64,000 nt of DNA from Oscheius dolichura. Taxonomy: Eukaryota; Nematoda; Chromadorea; Rhabditida; Rhabditidae. The stretch's first letter is position 1; each line of letters opens with the position of its first letter. This document shows, piece after piece, positions 46,029 to 57,430 of the stretch. The notes beneath the pieces are model-generated. The model ran no database searches, was not told the origin of the DNA, and saw only the letters and a program-made list of their open reading frames with translations. The stretch is from positions 806,001-870,000 of the forward strand of contig OW051496.1 of assembly GCA_932521035.1 (NCBI GenBank), in the 5' to 3' direction. Position numbers and translations under genes: made by a program.

Positions 46029-47063
46029 TATTGTTCTTTTTAAAAAAAAAGAAAATCGATAGGAAAGACGCTTGGTTGGCAAGAAAGGAGAAGATAAGGG
46101 ACACGGCGCACTCCCAATCCTGCGTCTTTCTTTACTGATTAAAAGAGCAAAATTCTCACCAAAGTCAACAAATTGGGAGAAATTGTGCCGATTAGAAAAT
46201 GTTATACAATAACCTCAGTTTTGTTTTTTCACTTCAATTCAGGAAAGTTTAAAGGGACTGTCAGGGACCTTTTTTCCAGCGCACTGTTCCCGAAGTGACT
46301 GCTTCCTAGGACTAGCGTCCCCGAGTTTCGCGCGCGCTTGAACATTGAATTAGATTTTTCTTGTGAATGGCCTACGCCTTGCAGTCAGGGGTCGTCGTCC
46401 TATCTCAAATCCAGTTAGTCTTTATCGACTATCCCGTTTATTAGGGGGGCTCCTAAATACTCGGAATTTCTCACCACTTTTTATTGGTAAGGGCTATCGA
46501 CAAACGGTTTGGTGGTCCTTGTACCTTTCACTGAGACGAGCTGAAAGACACTTTAAATTTCGTTCCAGGACCCTTTGCCGAGCTTTGGCGACGGTTTGAA
46601 GTTGACACCAAAACCTTCAAACGCGTTTCTAGGGCTGGGACGGCAACTTCCGAATTTCAGTTCAATTAGGGGCGAACATAACTTTTCTCGCTGAATCTCA
46701 TGGAACTGACCGTTTTTCCGGAAATGGGTCCTGAAGCGAGATCGTTAGATCGAGATGGCGCAGTCGGTAAGCGGCGCCGCATAGATAGAAAGGTCAAGGG
46801 TTCGGACCCGCCCGAGAAAAACCCTTTTTACTTTTTTCTTCTTCACTCTACTAGTATTGCTAGGCCCTATTATGCTATTTAAACAACTTTAATTCAAGAA
46901 AAAGCTAGGTTTAAAATTTTAATTGAGAAAAAGAGCAATTTTCCTCGTTTTCGTCCCTTTTTGACCCATTCCACTTGGTTTTTGACTACTTTTTCACTAG
47001 CTGTTTCCGTTTTTCTTGTTCTATTAGGCCGCGTCATAAATGGCTTTCCGCCTCCTTTTTCGC
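46029..47063. other. Intergenic; solo MITE end and tRNA-like segment
   Basis: Near 46251-46276 lies TTAAAGGGACTGTCAGGGAC, the end of the element also seen at 55358-55590. At about 46752-46828 a tRNA-like segment has an A box (TGGCGCAGTCGGTAAG) and B box (GGTTCGGACCC), but no convincing acceptor stem was found, so it is probably SINE-derived. Nothing coding. Confidence 0.5.
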
Positions 47064-47288
47064 TACCGTAACTAAGTTCCGGGTTAATTTTTTTTGCGTA
47101 ACTAAGTTCCGCCTTTGTTATTCAACTAATATTTATGTTATTTTTCAGCGGATAACCACCCCCATCCCTGGTTGGGGCTCCGAAGTCGACATGCCGCAGG
47201 TCCGCGAAAAAATAACATAAATATTAGTTGAATAACAAAGGCGGAACTTAGTTACGGAAGAAAAAAATAGACCGGAACTTAGTTACGG
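47064..47288. repeat. Long palindromic hairpin element
   Basis: Arms about 47094-47145 and 47206-47258 are perfect complements over about 50 bases (CGTAACTAAGTTCCGCCTTT...). A second, outer pair of CGTAACTAAGTTCCG sequences lies at 47065 and just beyond the right arm. The 60-base loop is GC-richer. It fits a MITE with nested ends. Confidence 0.85.
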
Positions 47289-47296
47289 CAGCCCTT

Positions 47297-47735
47297 GCTC
47301 GGCATCACTTTTTCAAACTTTTTTGATGCCATCTTGTAGAGAATTTTATGGCGATCAAGACATATTTTCGGGATTTGCTCTAATGCCCCCGTTGTGGAGG
47401 AAAATGCAAAATAAGATTACGTTAGAAAAGAATTTTCGATTTGTCTATTTTCCATTCTTCTTCTAGAAATGTGGAGCGGTGGTTGAGTGGATAGTGCATT
47501 CGCCCGCTAAACTTTTGGCTTTTTTTCAACTTGGGTTCAATTTTTCCAAGGGACCAAGTCATTTTTGTAATTTTTTGGGGGTGATTGAATCTGTATTCGA
47601 CTCTTGTCCTCTTTATATGCCGTAAAAATGACGAGGAGGATTTCAGTAACATTCTATTGAGAAAATTGCTCAATCTGCCGTACTCCCAATATTTTCCTCT
47701 CCAACGTTACTGTGAGTGTTACAGTAGAAACAAAT
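47297..47735. repeat. Single-copy relative of the 33.6-34.6 kb inverted-repeat element
   Basis: Runs from CTCGGCATCACTTTTTCAAA to AAATGATGTCAGCC and matches the left arm plus spacer complement of the inverted repeat, with diverged tRNA-like segment GCGGTGGTTGAGTGGATAG. Confidence 0.8.
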
Positions 47736-47747
47736 GATGTCAGCCAC

Positions 47748-48560
47748 CCCCAAAAAAACTGTGGTTTTACCTCGCGCTTGGAAGCCCCGTCCGCTCTTAC
47801 CCCTCCCCCGTCCAGTCAGTCCCTTCCGCCCGTTCCGTCCTCCCCGTTCCTCCCTTTGTTTTACTCTCGCAGTCCTTTGCCCACTTCCTCTTCTCCTCTT
47901 CCCGAACAGTCCTTTCTACCTCGCCGTCCCTCCCTTGGTGTTTCCTATCTTACCAATTCCCCCGCGTCCGTTCTGCTCGGTTGCGATTGATCAAAGGATA
48001 ATCACTCGTAAGGGGAGCTGTCGTTCGTCTCTTCCTCCATTCTCACGTGCTCCTCAATTTCCTTCCCTTTCAAGTATCTTTCATTCCGCGTCCACCCGGC
48101 CCGCCCTGCTCTGACCTCGTCAGCGGTGTTATCATCTTCAACAACTGAAGTTACGGCTAAATAGACAAAGTAAAAGAAGTTACTCAACGGGGGAACCGAA
48201 CCTTCGACCCCTCGATTGGGGTCCCACCACGATACCCCTCGATTGGGGTCCCACCACGAAACATTTTATAACAAAACAAAAATACTAAACAGACAAAACA
48301 AAAGAAATTGGTCGAAGGAGGAGCCGAACCGTAGCCCTGCGGGTTGGGGTCCCACTGCGAACGGGTCCCGCAACGAAAAATACTACAGGAATACTTGGGC
48401 AGTGTCGAGGACCTCAAAACAAAAAAGCAAAAAGGTTTGACGCCAGCTAGGATCGAACCCGGGACCTCTCCGACCGCGCGCCCGCCCACTTCGCACTGCG
48501 CCACGAAATCTCGACAGGTCAACGCACACACAGACACCGTAGCGCTTTAAATAATAGGGA
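47748..48560 (-). repeat. Composite repeat family C, copy 2 (inverted, shorter)
   Basis: Complement of 30137-31080: starts at the CTGTGGTTTTACCTCGCGCT end, holds the 61-codon ORF (48187-48002, MSNFFYFVYLAVTSVVEDDN) and ends with a SINE head near 48440-48545. It has internal deletions relative to copy 1. Confidence 0.8.
48435..48545 (-). mobile_element. tRNA-derived SINE, copy 2
   Basis: Inverted relative to copy 1; B box complement GGATCGAACCC and A box region with CACTGCGCCACGAAATCTCG. Belongs to the composite repeat. Confidence 0.75.
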
Positions 48561-48879
48561 TATAGAAAGAATAGAAATAAAGAAGACATAAAAATACAGG
48601 ATGGGAAAATGAGAGCAGCCATGCCTTATATAGGCTTTGACCCTGACGATTTCGCAATAATTTCGAAACACGTGCGCGGGTCCCGCCACGAATGGGTCTC
48701 GTAGCGACAACATCTTGGGACAAAACAAAAATGTTCAACAGTAAAATATATTGGTCAAAGGGAGAACTGAACCTTCGACCACTGGACTGGGGTCTCGCCA
48801 TAAACAGGTTCCGCAGCGAAAAATTCTTCAGAAATATTTTGAAAGAATAGGGGAACTCAAAACAAAAAAAGCAAAAAGA

Positions 48880-49010
48880 TTTGACCGCGGTTTTGGCCGA
48901 ACCCGCGAGCCCTCAGACCGCGCGCCCGCCCACTTAGCACTGTGCCACGAAATCTCGACATGTCAACGCACAGACAGACAGACACGGTAGCGCTTTAAAA
49001 GTAGGGACCA
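48880..49010 (-). mobile_element. tRNA-derived SINE, copy 3
   Basis: GACCGCGCGCCCGCCCACTT, then CACTGTGCCACGAAATCTCG and the shared end ...GACACGGTAGCGCTTTAAAA. The B box is degraded (GGCCGAACCC). Confidence 0.75.
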
Positions 49011-49064
49011 GGTAGCCTGCGACAGCCTTCGGCTGTCGTAAAACAGTAAAACCAAAAAGCAAAA

Positions 49065-49200
49065 ATGTTTGACCGTGACGGGGATCGAACTCACGACCTC
49101 TTACCCCGCACGCCCGCTCACTTCGCGCTGCGCTATGAAATCTCGACATGTCAACGCACACACAGACAGACACGGTAGCACTTTAAATAAAAGTAGGGAT
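49065..49200 (-). mobile_element. tRNA-derived SINE, copy 4
   Basis: Same order: GGGGATCGAACTCACGACCT, CGCGCTGCGCTATGAAATCT and CGACATGTCAACGCACACAC, ending near GTAGCACTTTAAATAAAAGT. Confidence 0.75.
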
Positions 49201-51027
49201 CCTCACGGCAGAGGGAAATAGGTAAGAATAATATTTTAGAAAAAAAGGAAAACAAAAATAAATTGCAGAACAACTGGCAATGAGACTGCGGTAAAGGGAG
49301 AAGGATCGGTCTCTAGAGAACTGTAAAAGGGCCTTAATTTGTCGGATAGCCAGTACCGGAGATAGGATTTAGTGTGTAGTTTAGTTACCAACCCCCAGTT
49401 CATATTCTTTGTAACCCCTTATTTGAGATGTTTGTTTACTTTGCATTAGACACGCCCCTTGCCTGGTGTTTAGCGCCGTCGCGCCACCCTTCTTGTTTGA
49501 ATGTATTTCAGTAAACTGAGCGTTGAGCATCAGTGCGGTTGCACGCCCTTTTTGTTTCCTGGTCAGGTCTAATTGTGTTGTTGTCATCTTTGGGCCATCG
49601 TCTTGTCTATTTCCTCGAGGAATGAAGCCATCATCACCGCCTCCTACTGGTATAAGCCTCAGCTTGTAGGATTAGTCACGACACCTGGGATAAGGTAAAA
49701 GCAGCATTGAAAAAGACACAAGAAGATTTTTCTCCGACCAAAACCAAGAGCTCTCGGAATGAGCCATGTACCATTCGATATCGGCCCGTCCTCAAATACC
49801 CCTAATCCTCAGAGCTGGTCCATTTTCTCCCTCATATGGTAATTTCGAAGGCAGTTTGCCCCCAGGGAAGGCTTGTAAACAGCATACAACTATTTTGTTT
49901 TGTGTGTATAGAGTGAGTACAAGAAAATGACTGGCATTTTTCTGAAAGAGTTCCTAAAATAGGCAATCATCACCCCTAAGAAACGTAGGAAATAGAACCC
50001 CCCTTCGAAAAAACACAGATTCAGGCTTCGCGATTTTGTGCTTTCGATAAGACAGCAGAGAAATAGTCTGCCCGCCGCCAACAGATGAAAGTTCTTCGGT
50101 CATTTCAAGATCACAACGGAAACAAGCGGGAACAAATAATACGTGCACTGAACAATTTGAACGTTGTCAGCACCTCGAAAACCAGCACCTCGCCGTGATA
50201 GTTGTTTCAGCAATTTGGTCTGATCGTACACTGTGGTTCCGTACCGCTTGACTAGGGGAATGGCTACTTTTATTGGGGAACTGAAACAGAGATTTGGGAA
50301 TAATACGAAGAAAACTGGACAGTTACAGGAGAAGAGGATGGTAATGGAAAAAGGATGGAAAAAAAGGAAGGTAAATAGGCGACAGGATCATTTCGATGAG
50401 TGTTGGGCAGGAAGTTATCAGATTCCTCGAGGCTTCCTCTTCGCAATATATTGCCGTTATCAATATAGAGCTAATAGGTCATCCAATTTACGTGTGCTTC
50501 ACAATTCTGTTAAAGTAAAGGGAAGCCCCTGTGGTGATCATTATGCGATGAAATGATGGTAAATGCTCTGGAGCGGTAATGATAAACTAGTAGGTAGTTG
50601 AGAAATTGAGTAAAAAAACGTAATTTTAGGAGGAAAACTCTTGCTTTCTTTGGAAAAGGTGGTCTATAAGGAATTTCAATATGTTTTTCCTGGTCTTTAT
50701 ACTCTTACCAACCCATCAGCAAGCAATTGACAAAATGTAAGTTTTGGTCATTACTAATCAGCCTACAAGTTTACTAATTGTTTCACCTTCTCCATATATT
50801 TCTTACAACTTATTTGTACTCAATGTATGCCTTTTTGACTTATGCTATTCCCTAGTTTTCCCTCCCTCTTCTCCTATCAGCTAGACCGTGCCAAGGATCC
50901 GCCTCTCCCCCTCCCTTCGCCTGATAGTGTTCCCCCCGCTCGACCTGTTCATCTCTGGCCGACAGTCTACTTTCCCTGCCCCTGCCTAAAGATCATCTGG
51001 CCATTTTAACCGTTCAAGGAGAACAAT
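49201..51027. other. Intergenic upstream of UGT
   Basis: No supported gene. One possible signal-peptide exon lies at 50681-50736 (MFFLVFILLPTHQQAIDK then GTAAGT) with no partner exons. A spurious Lys-rich ORF spans 50233-50556. Pyrimidine-rich sequence at 50850-50990 lies just before the UGT start. Confidence 0.45.
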
Positions 51028-54000
51028 ATGCGGTTACTATTAATTTTTAGTCTTCTAGTATCAGGTGGGTGGTAGCTTTAGGGAAAATAGAAAGAAAATG
51101 GCTTGGTTTAGAGAGCCACAGTTCACACATCGCGTGGTCGTAGCACATTGTTTCCAGTTGAATATAAGAGAAAACAATTTATTGTCAATCCCACTACAAT
51201 ATGGGGAGACATTTGTGCACACACCACTATTATTTTTTTGTTTGTTTGTTTCATCTAAACGATAAGAAGAAAATGGAATACACAATTATACTACACAAAA
51301 AAAGGTTCATCAAAATTGCAGGACCGAGTATTTCTTTTGTCGTTTCTAGCTCGATATATATATATATGAGAAAGCAAAACAATTGCAAATATTGATGGTC
51401 ACCACATTTGCTTCGTTCATCGACTTATTTTGCTCTTGTGTTCCAATCAAACGATAAGAAAAGAACAGAGTCCACAAATATGATCTTGAAAGTAAACAAA
51501 TTATCCTCAAAAATGGTCAAAATCCCAAAAAACATAAATTTCTAGTTTCAAACCTTCCAGTTCAATCTATTTTTTAGTCACTCTGATTTTAGTTTTCCTA
51601 AAAAATAGCCGGATACTCCTACTTTAACAATTTGGGTTGTTTTTAACCGCCACAGTTCACACAGCTCGGAAGATTCTGATCATTTTGTTCTGAAAAGAAA
51701 AGGAGAGTATGGTTTTTTTCCTGTTTTAGGTTGAACATATAATAAGATTTTTGTCAGTACACACGATTCGTCGTCACAAACTGAGAAAACCCTTCGCTAC
51801 CGTTTTTTCACTTTTGTTTCACCTAACAGATAAGAAGACAAGGGAGAACACAATAATGATGCCCATTTGAAGCAAAACAGTCCAAAAACACTTGAAATCC
51901 ATCAAAACAAGAACCGAGTGCTTTGAGGAATAGTTCTTTTGCCGTTTGAAGATGAACATAAAAGAAAGAAGTTGTTTTTACACACAATTCCGTCATGGCT
52001 ATTGATAATCAAACCACCCTTGCTGCTTTTATATTGTTCCACCAAAGCGGTAAAAGAGGAACGAACTATCCCGTTGTAATCGACAAACACTAAGACTGCT
52101 CAAAATTATCAATATCCTCCGAAATTTCCATTTTCAGTGACTCTTTCCTTCAAAATCTTCATGCTAATCCCGTTATTCGGCCACTCTCATGTAACTTTCC
52201 TTGCCAAAATAGCGGATATCCTCACCGATGCTGGCCACGATGTGGTAAGTCTATTTGGTTTCAAGTAACGCTTATTAGACGCCTATTTTTCTTTGTAGAC
52301 AATTATGTGTTTCTTTTAGACTGTAGTAATGCCAATAATGGACGAACTCCTCCTGAACAAGACAAAATTGAAGACGTCGAAACTGATAATGACGGATATG
52401 GACAGCCGATTGGGACAGATGATGATAGACGGGAGGGACGGCTGGTTCAAGCATCTCTGGACGATGAGCCCCTCCCCGATGGGACTGATGACCATGGCCA
52501 GGAACATGTCGATGATGTTTGGCTATTCCTGCGATGGTACGTGGGTTTCTGCGGGGATTTCATAACTCTAACCCCGGTGGAATAGACAAGAGGGCGATTA
52601 TGATGCCAGGATGTGTTCTATGGACTGGTAGATAGGATAGGAGGGGAGATAAGAAGTGTGAACACATTCACTACAGAACACAAGCTGGGGGTAAGAGGTG
52701 CTAGGATGAATTCGATCAGAGAGATTGAGTACCTGTAAAAGACGCCAATTTAAATAATACTTGAATAACAAAAATTTCAAACGAAATTACTGTATCTTGT
52801 CCCAAATATTAGATCAAACGGATTGGATAATGGGCAATGGCCAAGTGCCTGGAAAACTGAATGGATAAATTTAATGATAACTTGAAACACTTTTAGTGGT
52901 AAACAATGATGGCGAGACTGGTTTTAGTTATGAAAAAAATGCTAAAGTGAATCTAAAGATCCCTCAATTCCTAGAAAATTCCCCCCTGAAGTTACTGGAA
53001 TCCACCATTGTCCCACAGCCAATTTGAAATCTCTACAGAGTTGGCGCGTAGCTAATTACCCTCCTGGGAATATAGTGTAAAACTAGTCCACGGCCTCAAG
53101 TATTGTATTGAAGTGCTTCTCAACTAGAAAAGCAACTTCTGAAACCTGTATGTCAGAATGGCTGGTTCTTTACCTGGAGTCCTTGCAGTTTATGGTTTTA
53201 TGAGGCCTATATAATTGTGGGAACTTTTAGAAGATGCTCCAGCTATCCCTAACGCGTTTGAAATCGTAAATAACCCGTACAGGTCAAAAGACGACGTTGG
53301 AAATATATTTTGACCCAGGAAAGCAACTCTTGGAAACTAGCCGCTGGTCAGAGACTTTTTGGCAAATTTTGAGGTTCGAGAGGAATGAACAAACTGCTAG
53401 CTTCTTCAATGCCCGCATTTATAAACTAACCGTACCACAAAAATAGTCATTCAGACGAGTTATTGAGATTCTCCAATGGGACTTTGAGCAAACTCTTTGA
53501 GGCCTTCAATTTCTTTACAGCGGTCTGAAAAGCTGTGTAAGGAAGAAAACAAGAGGCTCCTTGGGGTTCTAGTTGAGTCTTCTTCAATGAAGAGTCTCTC
53601 GAAAATTTGATTCTATTTTTGGTTGCAAGGGGAGTATTTATTATTGGGAACTTCTAGTCTGGCAGTCAACTCATGGATTTACCGAATTACAGTAATATAA
53701 ATGAGCAACTATGGGAATTTCTCTCGAAAAGATTACTGTAGCTCAAATAAATACCATTTTTCAGCCCTGATCAATGAAGACGAGCTGCTCTCCAAGTTGA
53801 AAGCCGAGAAATTCGACCTCGGTATTACTGAACCGTTCAATTTTTGCGGCTTTGGTAAGTTCTAATAGAATGGGAGGAAGTGTAATAGAATGGGAGACCG
53901 ATCCTAGGCTAATACTATCCTTTCTTTTCTAGGTCTAATGGAACATCTGGAAATAAAAACGACGATAGCTGCCTTCTCTGGAGTAAATCTGGACGTCATC

Positions 54001-56867
54001 TCCCATTATATTGGAGAGCCGTCGGCCTATAGCTACGTGCCGACCATAACCAGTCAGACGGAGAAGATGGGAGCAGTCAAGAAGCTGTTGAACATGCTCG
54101 GAGGGCAGGTCGGCTACTGGATGTTTAATAGTATCGGAGTGGAGGAGGGAATCTACTTGAAGAAGAAGTTCGGCGACGGCTATACTAGCCACGGGGTGAG
54201 ACACCTTCTATTAGCCGTACAGTATTCTCATTTTCTGAATTTTTGAATTCAGTTTATTCAGAATTTCCTGCTAATTACGAATAACCAGTTTAAAAATTAT
54301 AAAAATGTCAAAAAATTGAAGAAAAAGGCGTCTAAAACCGTTCGGTGAATTTAATCCAACGCGCGCTGCCAACCAACGGCCGCCCGCTGTTTACGCACAC
54401 TGGCGCACGGTTACTATGGGCGCGTTGCACTGTATTTTTAACACATTTTTAAACTTTCAGAAGCTCCTGGGAGAGGTATCCTTCTCCTTTGTCAATGCCA
54501 ACCCCTACCTGGACTTTCCCCGACCTCTTCTCCATAAAACTGTACAAATTGGAGGGATTACTGTAGATGTGGAGAATCCTGGCAAACTGGACAAGGTAAA
54601 ACAGCCACAGTTAGACAGCTAATGGTTTATTTTGTGGTTAGAAATGGGATAAAGTGCTTTCGGAGAGGAAGAAAAACGTCTTCATTTCATTTGGATCAGT
54701 AGCGAAGAGCAAGGACATGCCGGAACAGTATAAGTGAGTCAATTTTGATCTATTGAAGCGACTTCGTCTCTCTAAAGCCCGACAACTGCAACCTTACTAG
54801 TTTTGTGTTACCCAAGTAGTATTTTAGCCAGTGAGCGAAGCATTGGATTATCACCAATACAGGAAAAGGATTTTTGACCTTGAGAAAACGAAATTGGTTA
54901 TCCTATTGCCTTGCTAATATTTCACATTTCAGTAATAGGCTAAAATGCAGTAGAAAACATGCGTTACAATAAACACAGCCGGATTATTACAAGCAATAGT
55001 TCGTAATAAAAGATACCGGCTCACCAACCAGAATGTTCCACTGTCGCGGTAAAAGCCACTTTGATAATCAAAGTTTGATTGCGTTCTTGATTTTATGATT
55101 TATTGTTCCCTTTTCTGGAAAAGGCTTCAATGAACCACTAAAAGCAAATTTGTTGGAACACAGCAATTATTCAAACGTAACTGGGGGTATGGTATCCGTA
55201 CTAAAGAAAGCAGCGATTCACAAGTGAGAAATATTGAAGACGCAAATCGATTGACGATTGTTTTCCGATAAAAGAACAACTAATATCCCATCCTGATCAT
55301 ATTAAAGCGCTATGGTGTTTGTCTGTCTGTCTGTCCGATGGGAAAGTGTCCGACGGTTAAAGGGACTATCAGGGACCTTATTTGGTTACGGTAGACGCGC
55401 CATCAAAATTTCACGAATTCGTAATATTTTTACGGAATATGTCAACATAGAAGTTCAGAAAATGTCAAAAAACGAGAAAAAATTCAAAAGTTCGTGTTCC
55501 GCCAAAGCGCGCCAAAGGCGGAGGACGCTAGTTAGTTCAGTCGCTGCGGGACCCACTACCGAAAAAAAGGTCCCTGACAGTTCAGGGATAAAAAACTTCT
55601 TAATCCCGGGGGCCGCCGCAGGCAGTCGTCGGGGGAAAAGCGGAAGGCCACCACGGGTCGAAACAGATAACTTTAACAGACAGACGACAGCCGTAGGCTG
55701 CCGAAGGCCCGCTGGTAGGGGATGAGAAATACTAAAATTTCCATATGGGCAGCATTTAGCCAAGGGAAGAGGAATTTGATCGGGAAATGTTTTACCGAGT
55801 GGATAAAATGTTACCAAATCCACAGATGGTTGCTCACTCTCGTTCATTATAGTACCGTAAGCAATAGATATCGGGTTGGTATAAAAAAAATCCAGAAAAT
55901 TTGCCACTCCTTTGACCTGCTCTTGTTTCAGTAATTAGCTAAATACCTCCATAACCTTTTTTTTTCACTTCCGTTCCATCAGTGACGCTTTTTTCAGAAA
56001 GAATATTCTCGAAATGTGCGCTTCCATGCCCGATGTCACTTTCATTTGGAAATACGAGGAAGAATCCAAGATGGCTGATCATCTTTCCAACGTTTATTTG
56101 TCTCCCTGGCTGCCGCAGAAAGCTCTTCTCGGTAAGAATCCTACATTATTAGGTCCTGAACAGAAAATTCTTCAGCTGACCCACGGCTAAATCTGTTTGT
56201 GACCCATGGAGGACTTGGTTCCAGTACTGAAGTCGCTTATTTAGGAAAGCCGGCCGTTTTTGTGAGTTTAAAATAAGCTTTGAATTGCTAGTGGGTCTCG
56301 CCACGATGGAAAACCTTTTAAAAGCCGTTTAAAACATTCAAAATGCCGTTAAGATCCCACTCTTCGCCGAGCAGCCCCGAAATGCCGCCATGTTGGCTCG
56401 CCACGGTGCCGGTCTCACTCTCCACAAGGAGGATCTCGCCCACCCGGAGAAAATTCGCTCTGCTATCAATACCATTATAAACGACAAGCAGTGAGTGTCT
56501 AGAAATGTATTATAACGCTTAAAAATCCCTTCAGATACACAGAAAATGCCAAAAAGTTGGCTGAAACCTTGAGAAATCAACCCATCGCCCCGAAACAACT
56601 CCTCCTGAGCCATATTGAATTTGCCGCTAAGTTAGAAGCATTTAAAATGTGAAATTAATCGGGAGACTTTCTAGATTCGGTCCTTTAAAGCAGCTGGAAC
56701 CTTATGGAAGACATTTGAGCTTCTTTGAGTACTATCTCCTGGATGCTGCCCTCCTAGTCGCTGCTGCCCTTGGCCTTCTGGTAGCGGTTCCCGTTTTCTT
56801 CATTCGTCGCTGTTGCTGCTCTGGAAAGACGAATGAGGGAATAAGAAGAGAGAAGAAGATCCAGTAA
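51028..56867 (+). CDS. UDP-glycosyltransferase, membrane-anchored (528 aa, 12 exons)
   Basis: Conjugates lipophilic compounds with a sugar from a UDP donor in the ER; nematodes have many for detoxification. Exons: 51028-51064, 52138-52244, 52320-52536, 53765-53854, 53933-54195, 54461-54595, 54642-54733, 55998-56131, 56176-56261, 56354-56490, 56535-56630 and 56675-56867, totalling 1587 bases. Signal peptide MRLLLIFSLLVS, then IPLFGHSHVTFLAKIADIL with the conserved His region. The donor-binding signature runs WLPQKALL, ADPRLNLFVTHGGLGSSTEV, AYLGKPAVF and IPLFAEQPRNAAML. Near the end is one membrane helix (LLDAALLVAAALGLLVAVPV), followed by a basic RRCCCSGK tail, the type I ER anchor. Intron 1 (1.07 kb) holds degenerate repeats; intron 7 (1.26 kb) holds repeat family B and a MITE. 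AATAAA at 56898. Confidence 0.95.
51110..52110. repeat. Degenerate tandem repeats in UGT intron 1
   Basis: Blocks like TCATCTAAACGATAAGAAGA recur near 51250, 51440 and 51820, and GCCACAGTTCACACA at 51115 and 51648, in the same order. This suggests an old duplication of segments of several hundred bases. Confidence 0.55.
55310..55725. repeat. Interspersed repeat family B plus internal MITE in UGT intron 7
   Basis: From AGCGCTATGGTGTTTGTCTG to CCGAAGGCCCGCTGG; an inverted relative lies at 23220-23430. Inside, TTAAAGGGACTATCAGGGAC (55358) and AAAAAGGTCCCTGACAG (about 55565) form inverted ends of an element of about 220 bases. Confidence 0.7.
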
Positions 56868-56897
56868 TTTGTGATATTTTTATGGCTTTATTAGATT

Positions 56898-56903
56898 AAT
56901 AAA
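56898..56903 (+). terminator. Polyadenylation signal of UGT
   Basis: AATAAA 31 bases after the stop, within a block (GTGATATTTTTATGGCTTTA) that recurs at 57384. Confidence 0.65.
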
Positions 56904-57186
56904 ATGGATTTTGAAGCTTAGAGCTTTAGAAGCGTTAGAGCAGAGATCCACGATTTTTCCTTTTTTTGGGACGAAAAACAGAGCGCGACTCCTTATGGCT
57001 TGTTTTATTCGGATTTTGGCGGTACATTAAAGAAAGCGTTAGTATTTAATTTGTATTTTTTCCATTTCCTAGTCATTCCAGCGACAGTTCTTCTTCTACA
57101 CCAATTTTCTGTTCAATTTATGCGAAAACACAGGAAACGGCGCAATTTATGAGCATTCTCGGTGTTTTAACCGAATCTTAAATAAG

Positions 57187-57430
57187 TTGGAGATGTTATC
57201 AACTCGATTTCTGAATTCGTTGTTCAATGAAACCATTTCTATCGTCTTTTCACCGTTCCCAGGCATGACAGAGCTGTATTTTTCCCTCTTCCGGCTGGTG
57301 TACTATCCGCTGTGGCTTCTTATCATAATTTCCCTGCTGTTTTTGTATGGGAAAGAAGAGAATAAGAGGAAGAGAGAACATTTATGATATTTTTATGGTT
57401 TTATTAGTCTAATAAATGCATTTTGGAACT
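57187..57430 (+). pseudogene. Decayed duplicate of UGT 3' end
   Basis: An exon-like segment after TTCCCAG (57264) encodes a hydrophobic stretch (YYPLWLLIIISLLFLYG) plus a basic tail (KEENKRKREHL-stop), as in a UGT anchor. It is followed by a copy of the UGT 3' end (ATATTTTTATGGTTTTATTA then AATAAA). A further shred lies at about 57650-57720 (CTCCGTTTCCCAGCCATGAC). Confidence 0.55.

Noticed and set aside
46752-46828. Possible tRNA gene
   Set aside because: A and B boxes are present but stems do not pair and no clear anticodon loop is seen; treated as SINE-like.
50233-50556. Plus-strand 107-codon basic ORF upstream of UGT
   Set aside because: No signal, domain or splice context; composition like non-coding flanks.
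50681-50736. Signal-peptide-like exon (MFFLVFILLPTHQQ) as alternative UGT first exon
   Set aside because: The exon is 56 bases, phase 2, and cannot join UGT exon 2 in frame, which needs phase 1; kept only as a note.
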